Source: Persephonella sp. KM09-Lau-8 (GTDB lineage Bacteria; Aquificota; Aquificia; Aquificales; Hydrogenothermaceae). From it: a stretch of 64,000 bases of DNA. A program made the position numbers and the translations under genes. The notes under the pieces were generated by a model, which saw only the letters and a program-made list of their open reading frames with translations, ran no database searches and had not been told where the DNA came from. Shown in pieces: positions 9,692-17,332 of the stretch (its first letter is position 1; each line of letters begins with the position of its first letter). Location of the stretch: NCBI RefSeq assembly GCF_000703085.1, contig NZ_JNLL01000001.1, positions 806,001 through 870,000 on the forward strand, written 5' to 3'.

Positions 9692-10936
9692 CTATTCCAG
9701 TTCTTCTACTATTTTATTGAATTGTTCTCCCCTATCTATGTAATTTTTGAACATATCAAAGCTGGCACATCCAGGGGAAAATAAAACTATATCTCCTTTT
9801 TCGGCCAGAGAATAAGCAGTCTTTACAGCTTCTTTTAGTGTATCAATCAGATATGTTTTTTCAGGTCTGTTTATCATCCTTTGCAAACTTTCTTTATCCT
9901 GTCCGATGATTACAAATTTTGATATATTTGGAATATCCCTTAAAACAGAAAAATCCCCGCCTTTGTAAATTCCTCCTAAGATAAGAATTATATCCTTATC
10001 AAAACTTTCAACTGCCTTTACTACAGATTGGACAGTGGTTGATTTCGCATCGTTGTAAAATTTAATCCCGTTAATCTCTTTTTTAAACTCAATTCTGTAA
10101 GGAAGGGATTTTAACTCAGGAATTTTCTGGCTTATTGTATCAACCGAAACTCCCTGCAGATATGCTGCAAGGACAGCTGCCATTAAATTTTGGAGATTAT
10201 GTTTCCCTATTAGTTTGAAATCTGAGATATCTATTTTTTCTTGTTTGCCGTTAATTTTCAGGTATAGACTACTTCCTTCAGGATAAATACCCTCCACATT
10301 ATCAGGTAGTTTTTCCAGGGAAAAATAGTATCTTTTTGCTCTGGTAGGGCTGTTTTTTACTTTTTCGTCGTCAAAGTTCAGTATGGCTATATCTTTTTCG
10401 GTTTGATTTTTAAATAGTTTGTATTTAGACAGTAAATAATGTTTTTCCGTTTTATGCCAGTTTAGATGGTCTGTGGAGAAGTTAAGAAATAGGGCTATAT
10501 CAGGCTTAAAACTTTTTGTGGAGTATATCTGAAAAGAAGAAAGTTCCAAAACAGCATTTTTTTTGTTTTCCTTCATAGCATTTACAAAGGGCTCCCCATA
10601 ATTTCCACCTATGAATGGTTCTTTTTCTTCAAGAAGTTGTCCCAGAAGATAGGTCGTAGTTGATTTACCATCTGTCCCTGTTATTGCTGTAATAAAACCA
10701 TTAAAAAATCTGTATGCAAATTCTATATCCCCGATTATTTCTATATTATTTTTTCTGGCAAGTTTGTATATCTTATGAAAAAAAGGAACTCCCGGGGAGA
10801 CAATTACCTGATTTATACCTTTTAAATCTTCTTCTGAGAAATCAGAATCATCCCTTATTAATACTTTTTCTCCTTTTTCCTTTAAAAAATCAAAAACAGC
10901 CTGTCCTGTCTTACCTTTACCGTAAATTAGTACCAC
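9692..10936 (-). CDS. murD: UDP-N-acetylmuramoylalanine--D-glutamate ligase MurD
   Basis: MurD adds D-glutamate to UDP-MurNAc-L-Ala in the cytoplasm. It is 414 aa, slightly shorter than typical. Seen: an N-terminal Rossmann segment (LIYGKGKTGQAVFDFL), the Mur ligase P-loop ITGTDGKSTT, the FLNFSTDHLNWH motif, NDAKSTTVQSV, and the C-terminal LFSPGCASFDMFKNYIDRG. It is the first gene of the operon running to plsY; the promoter should lie in the 85-base gap shared with the divergent carboxylase gene. Confidence 0.96.
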   Translation of the reverse strand: MVLIYGKGKTGQAVFDFLKEKGEKVLIRDDSDFSEEDLKGINQVIVSPGVPFFHKIYKLARKNNIEIIGDIEFAYRFFNGFITAITGTDGKSTTTYLLGQLLEEKEPFIGGNYGEPFVNAMKENKKNAVLELSSFQIYSTKSFKPDIALFLNFSTDHLNWHKTEKHYLLSKYKLFKNQTEKDIAILNFDDEKVKNSPTRAKRYYFSLEKLPDNVEGIYPEGSSLYLKINGKQEKIDISDFKLIGKHNLQNLMAAVLAAYLQGVSVDTISQKIPELKSLPYRIEFKKEINGIKFYNDAKSTTVQSVVKAVESFDKDIILILGGIYKGGDFSVLRDIPNISKFVIIGQDKESLQRMINRPEKTYLIDTLKEAVKTAYSLAEKGDIVLFSPGCASFDMFKNYIDRGEQFNKIVEELE

Positions 10937-10971
10937 CTGATACCTCTGAATATGATTAATACAATTTATTG

Positions 10972-10977
10972 TATAAT
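10972..10977 (+). promoter_or_regulatory. -10 element of the carboxylase gene
   Basis: A consensus TATAAT lies in the 85-base divergent region between murD and the carboxyltransferase gene, about 45 bases before its ATG. No good -35 is visible at 16-18 bases upstream; the preceding bases read TTG directly before the box. The arrangement suggests either a weak -35 or activator help. Confidence 0.5.
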
Positions 10978-11021
10978 ATATGAGATTTTAATCAGGATAC
11001 TAATTAATACGGGAGTTAGAG

Positions 11022-12860
11022 ATGGGAAGAACCATTGAGTTTACAGATGTAACCTTAAGAGATGGGCAACAAAGTTTATTAGCAACAAGAGTAAGAACAG
11101 AAGATTTACTCCCTGCAGCAGAAAAATTAGACAAAGCAGGTTTCTGGTCTCTTGAAGTATGGGGCGGTGCCACATTTGATGTATGTCTTAGATATCTGAA
11201 GGAAGACCCATGGGAAAGATTAAGAAAGTTTAAAGAAGTGGCCCCAAATACAAAACTTGAGATGCTTTTAAGGGGTCAAAATATTGTTGGATATAGACAT
11301 TATCCTGACGATGTTGTTGAAGCCTTCGTTAGAAAAGCTGCTGAGAATGGTATTGATGTTTTCAGGATATTTGATGCCCTCAATGATGTAAGAAACATGG
11401 AAGTTGCCATTTCAGTGGCAAAGGAAGAAGGTAAGATTGTAAAAGGAGTTCTCTCTTATACTATAAGCCCTGTTCATACCGTTGATTACTACGTTGGAAT
11501 AGCAAAGCAGCTTAGAGACCTTGGAGTTGATATTATCTCCATAAAAGACCAGGCTGGAATACTATCTCCTAAGGTTGCCTATGAACTGGTAGGAAGACTA
11601 AAGGAAGAAATAAAACTCCCCGTTCATGTTCATGCCCAATCAACAGCTGCAATGGCAGAAATGACATTACTAAAATCTGTTGAAGCAGGGGCAGACATAA
11701 TAGACACAGATGTATCAACATGGTCATGGCTGACAGCCCATCCTCCAAATGAAACAATGGTTTATGTTCTTAAAGAGTTTGGCTATGAAACAAAAATAAA
11801 TCTTGATATTATTGAAGAAGTTGCTGAGTATCTAAAAGAGGTAAGAAAAAAATACAAAAAATACGACACAGCAGAAAAATGGCCTGATTCTCAGGTTCTC
11901 ATTCACCAAATACCAGGTGGTATGATGTCTAACTTTATTGCCCAGCTTAAAGAAAATGATGCCCTTGATAAACTTGATGAAGTTAAAAAAGAGGTGGCAA
12001 GGGTTAGAGAAGACCTTGGGTATCCTCCACTTGTTACTCCTACATCACAGATTGTTGGAACACAGGCTTTACTGAATGTTCTCCAGGGTGAAAGATACAA
12101 AGTTGTCACAAAAGAAACAAAGGATTATGTAAAAGGACTTTATGGAAGACCTCCTGCACCAATTAAACCGGAAATAATTGAAAAAATTATAGGAGATGAA
12201 AAACCAATAGAAGTTAGACCTGCGGACCTTCTGGAGCCAGAACTGGATAAATGTACAGAAGAGGCTCAAAAAGTCGGTGCGAGAAGCGAGGAAGATATAC
12301 TTTCTTACTGCCTATTTCCACAGGTTGCAAAAGAGTTCTTTGAATGGAGAGAAAAATTTGAGAAAGGAGAAGCCTTACCTCCTGAGATTGAAGAGATTAC
12401 TGAAGAGGAAGAAGCTTGCACAACAAAAGCTCCAATTGAGTTTAATATAACCCTCCATGGTGAAACATACCATATCCAGATTGCAGGTGTAGGAAGCCCA
12501 GTCGAAGGTGGAACACCTTATTTTGTTCGTGTTGATGGAAGACTTGAGGAAACAATAGTCCAGCCTATCAGAGAGATTGAAGTAGGCGAAAGGATGGAAA
12601 CTCTTCCTGAAGGTGTTCCGGCTAAAAGACCAAAAGCTGTTGATGTTGGAGATATAAGCTCTCCAATGCCTGGAAAAGTAGTTTCTGTAAAAGTTTCTCC
12701 GGGAGATAAAGTCAAAAAAGGCGATGTCCTTCTGATTGTTGAAGCTATGAAGATGGAAAATGAGATACATTCTCCGATAGATGGAACAGTTGAAGAGGTT
12801 TATGTCAGGGAAGGTGACCAGGTTAATCCAGATGAATGTCTGATGAGAATAATTCCTTAA
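11022..12860 (+). CDS. pycB: Biotin-dependent carboxyltransferase/BCCP subunit (pyruvate or 2-oxoglutarate carboxylase)
   Basis: A 612 aa subunit that moves CO2 from carboxybiotin to a 2-oxo acid. The N-terminal half is an HMGL-like carboxyltransferase TIM barrel (FTDVTLRDGQQSLLATR, IKDQAGIL, then HVHAQSTAAMAEM with metal-binding histidines). A PYC-OADA domain follows, and a C-terminal biotinyl domain with the biotin lysine in EAMKMEN. Related proteins are pyruvate carboxylase subunit B, oxaloacetate decarboxylase alpha and the large subunit of 2-oxoglutarate carboxylase used in the reductive TCA cycle of Aquificota; I cannot separate these by eye. The biotin carboxylase partner is not adjacent. 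No Na+ pump subunits are nearby, which argues against the decarboxylase. Confidence 0.85.
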   Translation: MGRTIEFTDVTLRDGQQSLLATRVRTEDLLPAAEKLDKAGFWSLEVWGGATFDVCLRYLKEDPWERLRKFKEVAPNTKLEMLLRGQNIVGYRHYPDDVVEAFVRKAAENGIDVFRIFDALNDVRNMEVAISVAKEEGKIVKGVLSYTISPVHTVDYYVGIAKQLRDLGVDIISIKDQAGILSPKVAYELVGRLKEEIKLPVHVHAQSTAAMAEMTLLKSVEAGADIIDTDVSTWSWLTAHPPNETMVYVLKEFGYETKINLDIIEEVAEYLKEVRKKYKKYDTAEKWPDSQVLIHQIPGGMMSNFIAQLKENDALDKLDEVKKEVARVREDLGYPPLVTPTSQIVGTQALLNVLQGERYKVVTKETKDYVKGLYGRPPAPIKPEIIEKIIGDEKPIEVRPADLLEPELDKCTEEAQKVGARSEEDILSYCLFPQVAKEFFEWREKFEKGEALPPEIEEITEEEEACTTKAPIEFNITLHGETYHIQIAGVGSPVEGGTPYFVRVDGRLEETIVQPIREIEVGERMETLPEGVPAKRPKAVDVGDISSPMPGKVVSVKVSPGDKVKKGDVLLIVEAMKMENEIHSPIDGTVEEVYVREGDQVNPDECLMRIIP

Positions 12861-12870
12861 AATAAAAAAA

Positions 12871-12888
12871 GGGGGCTTTAAAGCCCCC
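12871..12888. terminator. Bidirectional intrinsic terminator
   Basis: A perfect 18-base palindrome (GGGGGCTTT and its complement), flanked by an A-run on the left and T-rich bases on the right, sits between the convergent carboxylase and GltD-like genes. It can stop transcription from both sides. Confidence 0.9.
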
Positions 12889-12898
12889 TTAAAAATTT

Positions 12899-14353
12899 TT
12901 ATTCTTCTCCTTCATACTCCCATTTTCCAGTCATAAGATATTCATGAATAGATTCTGCAGCGTCTCTACCATGTCTTACGGCAACAACAACAGTATCTCC
13001 ACCATTTACAACATCCCCACCTGCAAACACACCTTCAACATTTGTTCTAAATTTGCTATCAACTGTGGACAGGTTGTTCCATTTATCTATTTTTAACCCT
13101 GGAACATCTTTGTAAGCAAGAGGATTATCTCCCTGACCAACAGCCATTATAACTGCATCACATTCTATAATATGCTCTGAACCTTCTATTGGTTTAGGTC
13201 TTGGTCTTCCTCCTTTTTCATCTGGAACAAGCTCCATTTTAATACACTTAAGACCTACAACTTCCCCTTTATCATTTCCGATAACCTCAATTGGTTGTGT
13301 AAGCCAGTGTAGAATTGCTCCTTCATCAGCCAGATGATCCCATTCTTCCTGTCTTGCAGAAGAAGTTTCTCTGGTTCTTCTATAAACAAGGTGTGTCTCA
13401 TTTCCAAGTCTTATGGATGTGTATACACAGTCAGCTGCTGTAAATCCACCACCTATTACTGCAACCTTTTTATTTCTTGGTAATTCTACATCAGTTTCAG
13501 GTGCAAGCATTTCATCAACATAATCAACATTTACTTTCATAAGGAATGATATAGCTGTATAAACACCTTTTAAATCCTCTCCAGGAATTCCCATTTTCTT
13601 TCCTCTACCTGAACCAACACCAATAAACACAGCATCAAACTGTTTTCGTAGCTCTTCCAAGGAAATATCTTTTCCTACTTTTACACCTGTCTTAATCTCA
13701 ACTCCAAGTTTTTCTATAAGTGAGATTTCCCAGTCAAGAACTTCTCTATCAAGTCTTGGGGATGGAATTCCATATCTCATAACTCCACCTGTAAATGGTA
13801 GAGCCTCAAAAACTGTTACTGAATGTCCCTTTCTGGCAAGGAAGTAAGCTGCAGATAATCCTGCAGGTCCTGCTCCAATTACAGCAACCTTTTTTCCTGT
13901 TGGTGGGTCTTGAGGATCTTTCCAATCTACACCGCTCATTCTTACTGAATCGCCTACAAATCTTTCTAGACCCCCAATATTAACAGGCTGTCCGTTATCT
14001 TTAAAAGTTAAAACACAGGTACTTTCACATAATCTATCCTGTGGACATACTCTTCCACATATTGAAGGGAATGGGTTTTTCTCTCTAAGTATTCTTAAAG
14101 CTTCAAAAACATTATTATTCTGAATTTGCTCAATCCATAAATTAATATCTCCTAAAACAGGACAACCATATCCTCCTTTGTATTCCTGACATGGAGGCTT
14201 TTTACATAAAATACATCTAAATGATTCATCCTTAGCTGCAGTATGTCCGAGACCTAAAGAATACTCTTTGAAAGTGTTTTTTCTTACTTCTGGTGGAAGT
14301 AAAGGTATGTCATTCCTGTCGTGCCTTCTGTAAACTACCTTCTTTTTTTCCAT
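12899..14353 (-). CDS. gltD: GltD-like NADPH-dependent glutamate synthase small subunit / FAD oxidoreductase
   Basis: This is a flavoprotein that passes electrons from NAD(P)H through Fe-S centres. It is 484 aa. The N-terminal cysteine clusters (CILCKKPPC and CGRVCPQDRLCESTC) fit the two [4Fe-4S] sites of GltD. An FAD dinucleotide motif follows (VAVIGAGPAGLSAAYFLARKG), an NADPH motif (VAVIGGGFTAADC) and a C-terminal FAGGDVVNGG. No large GltB subunit is adjacent, so it could act with a distant GltB or, like NfnB-type homologues, with another partner. It lies 14 bases upstream of argF in the same direction of reading, with its stop facing the carboxylase. Confidence 0.85.
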   Translation of the reverse strand: MEKKKVVYRRHDRNDIPLLPPEVRKNTFKEYSLGLGHTAAKDESFRCILCKKPPCQEYKGGYGCPVLGDINLWIEQIQNNNVFEALRILREKNPFPSICGRVCPQDRLCESTCVLTFKDNGQPVNIGGLERFVGDSVRMSGVDWKDPQDPPTGKKVAVIGAGPAGLSAAYFLARKGHSVTVFEALPFTGGVMRYGIPSPRLDREVLDWEISLIEKLGVEIKTGVKVGKDISLEELRKQFDAVFIGVGSGRGKKMGIPGEDLKGVYTAISFLMKVNVDYVDEMLAPETDVELPRNKKVAVIGGGFTAADCVYTSIRLGNETHLVYRRTRETSSARQEEWDHLADEGAILHWLTQPIEVIGNDKGEVVGLKCIKMELVPDEKGGRPRPKPIEGSEHIIECDAVIMAVGQGDNPLAYKDVPGLKIDKWNNLSTVDSKFRTNVEGVFAGGDVVNGGDTVVVAVRHGRDAAESIHEYLMTGKWEYEGEE

Positions 14354-14367
14354 GTTATACCTCCTGT

Positions 14368-15276
14368 TTATTTGAATAATAAACTCATCAATGCTTTTTG
14401 AGCGTGAAGTCTGTTTTCTGCTTCATCAAAAATAACATCTGCAAACTGCTCAAAAACTTCTTCTGATATTTCCTCTCCTTTATGTGCAGGAAGACAATGC
14501 ATAACAATCGCATTTTTTGAGGCATGCTTAAGGAGTTGTTTATCTATGGTAAATCCTTTGAAAGCCTCTTTTTTCTCTTTTTCCTCTTCCTGACCCATGC
14601 TTACCCATACATCTGTATATATAACATCTGCATCCTTAACTGCTTCTACAGGGTCGTGGGTTAGCTGTATCTCTGCTCCTGTTTCTTTTGCAAGATTTAA
14701 TGCCTCATAAACGGCTTTTCCCGATGGCTCATATCCTTCCGGAGTGGCAACAGATACATTAAAGCCAATTAGACCTCCTGCTATAAGCCATGTATTTGCA
14801 AGATTATTACCATCTCCTACAAATGCCACTTTTATATCTTCTACTTTTCCAAATCTTTCATAGATAGTCTGGAGGTCAGCAAGTATCTGACAAGGATGCA
14901 GATAATCTGTAAGTGCATTTATAACAGGTTTATCAAAATACTGGGCAAGATCTTCCACCTCTTTATGTGAATAAGTCCTGATTACTATTCCATCTAAATA
15001 TCTGGCCATAACCCTGCCTGTATCTTTTATATCCTCTCCTCTGCTCATCTGTGTTGATGAGCCTGTTATATAGATAGGCTGACCTCCCATCTGGTAAACG
15101 CCCACTTCAAAGGACAGTCTTGTCCTTGTAGAAGGTTTCATAAAAATCAGACCTATAGATTTATTTTTCAACGTCTGGTCAGAAAAAGGCTCTTTTTTAA
15201 GCTTTATTGCATACTCAATAATCTCTAAAATTTCATCTTTTGTAAGGTCTGAAACATTCAAAAAATCCCTTTTCAA
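14368..15276 (-). CDS. argF: Ornithine carbamoyltransferase
   Basis: ArgF makes citrulline from ornithine and carbamoyl phosphate in arginine synthesis. It is 302 aa from the start chosen here. Seen: the carbamoyl phosphate motif KPSTRTRLSFE, HPCQILADLQT, and the ornithine motif HCLPAHKGEE. An in-frame ATG at 15315 would add 13 residues of unlikely sequence and lies inside the promoter. A TTG at 15276, nine bases after a strong AAGGAGGG, gives the expected N-terminus (LKRDFLNVSDLT), so I choose it. The gene has its own promoter with a palindromic operator over it. Confidence 0.95.
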   Translation of the reverse strand: MKRDFLNVSDLTKDEILEIIEYAIKLKKEPFSDQTLKNKSIGLIFMKPSTRTRLSFEVGVYQMGGQPIYITGSSTQMSRGEDIKDTGRVMARYLDGIVIRTYSHKEVEDLAQYFDKPVINALTDYLHPCQILADLQTIYERFGKVEDIKVAFVGDGNNLANTWLIAGGLIGFNVSVATPEGYEPSGKAVYEALNLAKETGAEIQLTHDPVEAVKDADVIYTDVWVSMGQEEEKEKKEAFKGFTIDKQLLKHASKNAIVMHCLPAHKGEEISEEVFEQFADVIFDEAENRLHAQKALMSLLFK

Positions 15277-15284
15277 TTTATATT

Positions 15285-15292
15285 CCCTCCTT
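15285..15292 (-). promoter_or_regulatory. Ribosome binding site deciding the argF start
   Basis: AAGGAGGG on the minus strand, 8 bases upstream of TTG 15276. It fixes the argF start at a TTG rather than at the upstream ATG 15315. Confidence 0.85.
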
Positions 15293-15303
15293 ATTTGAAA
15301 GTA

Positions 15304-15326
15304 AAAATATAACACTGTTTGATTTT
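15304..15326. promoter_or_regulatory. Palindromic operator over the argF promoter
   Basis: A 23-base imperfect palindrome centred at 15315. The right arm is TGTTTGATTTT and the left arm AAAATATAACA matches the perfect arm AAAATCAAACA at 9 of 11 positions. It covers the argF -10 and most of the spacer, a repressor position. The same motif occurs as a perfect palindrome at 29634-29656. The binding protein is unknown; the sequence does not resemble an ArgR box. Confidence 0.55.
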
Positions 15327-15334
15327 ATCTTCAA
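15306..15334 (-). promoter_or_regulatory. argF promoter
   Basis: On the minus strand, TTGAAG (15334-15329), a 17-base spacer and TATATT (15311-15306) form a good sigma-70-type promoter. The expected start of transcription near 15299 leaves a short leader before the ribosome site. Confidence 0.7.
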
Positions 15335-15434
15335 GCAAGAGATTTTAATATTAATCAGTCACTTTGATAAATTGTTGAATAACATCCATTTATTTAAGAC
15401 TTGTCAACTTGAATAAGTCATATTTAAAGAAAAA

Positions 15435-16343
15435 TTATTGATTTAACAGGAATTTATATATGGCCATACGGGTGAAAAGCCCACTTTCCACCTGATCAAG
15501 AATTACGCTCCTATCCCCGTAAACAAGTTCACTCTGAATTTCCACTCCACGATTAACAGGTCCCGGATGCATGATTAAAGCATCTTCTTTAAGGAGATTG
15601 ACCCTTACCTGATTAAGTCCGTATTTTATAGAATACTCATTAAGAGTGGAGAAAAATACCTTCTTCTGTCTTTCAAGCTGAATTCTCAGGAAAATTGCAA
15701 CATCCTTGTCTTTTAGAGCATCCTCAACATCTGTTGTTATATAATCAACCTCAAACTGTTCAAGATGTCTTGGCAGCATTGTTTGAGGTCCACAGAGGGT
15801 AATCTCCGCTCCAAGCATATGAAGCAGTTTAATATCTGAACGGGCAACTCTGCTGTGGAGAATATCTCCGATAATGGCTATTTTAAGGCCTTCTATTTTG
15901 CCTTTATGCTCTAAAATTGTGATTGCATCTAAAAGTGCCTGAGAAGGATGTTCATGGGTTCCGTCCCCTGCATTAATAACCCGTGATTTTACCTTGTTAG
16001 CTACTATATGGGCTGCACCGGACATATAATGCCTGATAACAATAAAATCAGCCTGCATTGCTTCAAGGGTTTTGATTGTATCGTAAAGGGTTTCTCCCTT
16101 TTTTACTGAGCTGGAAGAACCGGAGATATTAATGGTATCTGCACCTAAGATTTTTCCTGCAAGTTCAAAGGATGTTCTTGTTCTTGTAGAATTTTCAAAA
16201 AATGGAAGGAGGATTGAATATCCCCTTAAATCTGTGAATTTTGTTTCTCCGTTTTTATATCTGTCTCTGTAGTCTTTATAAAGCTCATATATCTGATAAA
16301 ATTTTTGTTCATCAATCTGGTTTACAGAGATTAAATCCTTCAA
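15435..16343 (-). CDS. pyrB: Aspartate carbamoyltransferase catalytic subunit
   Basis: PyrB makes carbamoyl-aspartate, the committed step of pyrimidine synthesis. It is 302 aa. Seen: FFENSTRTRTSFELAGK (carbamoyl phosphate site), GDGTHEHPSQALLDA, and IMHPGPVNRGVEI (aspartate site). The start is a TTG preceded by AAGGGG; a TATAAT-like -10 lies about 35 bases upstream on the minus strand. No regulatory subunit PyrI or pseudo-dihydroorotase is adjacent. Confidence 0.96.
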   Translation of the reverse strand: MKDLISVNQIDEQKFYQIYELYKDYRDRYKNGETKFTDLRGYSILLPFFENSTRTRTSFELAGKILGADTINISGSSSSVKKGETLYDTIKTLEAMQADFIVIRHYMSGAAHIVANKVKSRVINAGDGTHEHPSQALLDAITILEHKGKIEGLKIAIIGDILHSRVARSDIKLLHMLGAEITLCGPQTMLPRHLEQFEVDYITTDVEDALKDKDVAIFLRIQLERQKKVFFSTLNEYSIKYGLNQVRVNLLKEDALIMHPGPVNRGVEIQSELVYGDRSVILDQVESGLFTRMAIYKFLLNQ

Positions 16344-16387
16344 AACAGCACCCCTTGTTATGTTGTTTCATTTTTATTATATAGTTT

Positions 16388-17266
16388 TTATTCTGGTGGA
16401 AAAACCTTTTGTGGATGTAAAATACGATTTTCATCAACTTTTCCGATGCCTATAAATTTGCCTGTGTGGTCATAAACTCTGTAAATTCCCTTTTGTGCAG
16501 GTACTCTAAATCTTTGACCGTGGAGAAACCTTTTATCAAATCCTTCATCCAGCTGGATTTTTTCCATAAATGGTAAAGCATTTTCAAGGGGAATAAGAAC
16601 ATCCTGAATATCTGTTTTTTGTAAGAATTCATTTAGAGGTAGTGCATTTTCTACTGAAAAGCTATCAACTTTTGTCCTTCTTAACTCCTTTGTATATGCA
16701 CCACAGCCTGTCAAGTCGCCGATTTCTTTTATTATGCTTCTGATATATGTTCCTGATGAACAGTAAACTTTGATTGTAAAAAATGGCAGAGAGATATCTA
16801 AAATTTCCATTGAATAGATTTTCACCTTTTTAGGTTTTAGCTCAGGCTGAATACCTTTTTTGGCAAGTTGATAGGCTCTTTTACCTTTTATTCTTTTTGC
16901 TGAGTATGGAGGTGGATATTGGAGATATTCTTTTGGAAAAGAAAGTATTATTTCTTTAAGCTTTTCTTCTGATATATCACATTCTTTTTCTTCAATAATT
17001 TTTCCGTTTATATCATAAGTATCTGTGATTTTTCCCAGTTCACCTGTGGCAATGTATTCCTTATCTAAACCCTGATAATATTCTGTTAGACGGGTAGCTT
17101 TCCCAAGGGTTATTATCATTAATCCTGTGGCAAAAAAGTCTAATGTTCCTGTATGACCAATTTTTATATCTGTGTTGTAAATATTTTTTAGATGTTTTCT
17201 GATTTTTTGAACAAGGCTGTTTGATGTGATACCTGCAGGTTTATCAATAAGAAGTATTCCGTCCAT
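16388..17266 (-). CDS. truB: tRNA pseudouridine(55) synthase TruB
   Basis: TruB makes pseudouridine 55 in the T-loop of tRNAs. It is 292 aa. The N-terminal DGILLIDKPAGITSN and the catalytic motif GHTGTLDFFATGLM (Asp in TLD) are clear. YPPPYSAKRIKGKRAY and CSSGTYIRSIIKEIG are further family motifs, and a C-terminal PUA-like segment follows. It is transcribed on the minus strand after the helicase terminator, probably from its own promoter (TATAAT near 17296). Confidence 0.96.
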   Translation of the reverse strand: MDGILLIDKPAGITSNSLVQKIRKHLKNIYNTDIKIGHTGTLDFFATGLMIITLGKATRLTEYYQGLDKEYIATGELGKITDTYDINGKIIEEKECDISEEKLKEIILSFPKEYLQYPPPYSAKRIKGKRAYQLAKKGIQPELKPKKVKIYSMEILDISLPFFTIKVYCSSGTYIRSIIKEIGDLTGCGAYTKELRRTKVDSFSVENALPLNEFLQKTDIQDVLIPLENALPFMEKIQLDEGFDKRFLHGQRFRVPAQKGIYRVYDHTGKFIGIGKVDENRILHPQKVFPPE

Positions 17267-17308
17267 TCCTTTATATTTTCCTGTTTTTAAAGAAAATTAT
17301 AATAGAAA

Positions 17309-17328
17309 AAGGGGAACAACGTCCCCTT
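17309..17328 (-). terminator. Intrinsic terminator of the DEAD-box helicase gene
   Basis: Stem AAGGGGA / TCCCCTT with a 6-base loop, followed on the minus strand by five T residues, just after the helicase stop. Confidence 0.8.
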
Positions 17329-17332
17329 GTAA

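Noticed and set aside
12375-12770. 131 aa ORF antisense to the carboxyltransferase
   Set aside because: Lies inside a clearly coding biotinyl-domain region, with no ribosome site or recognisable family.
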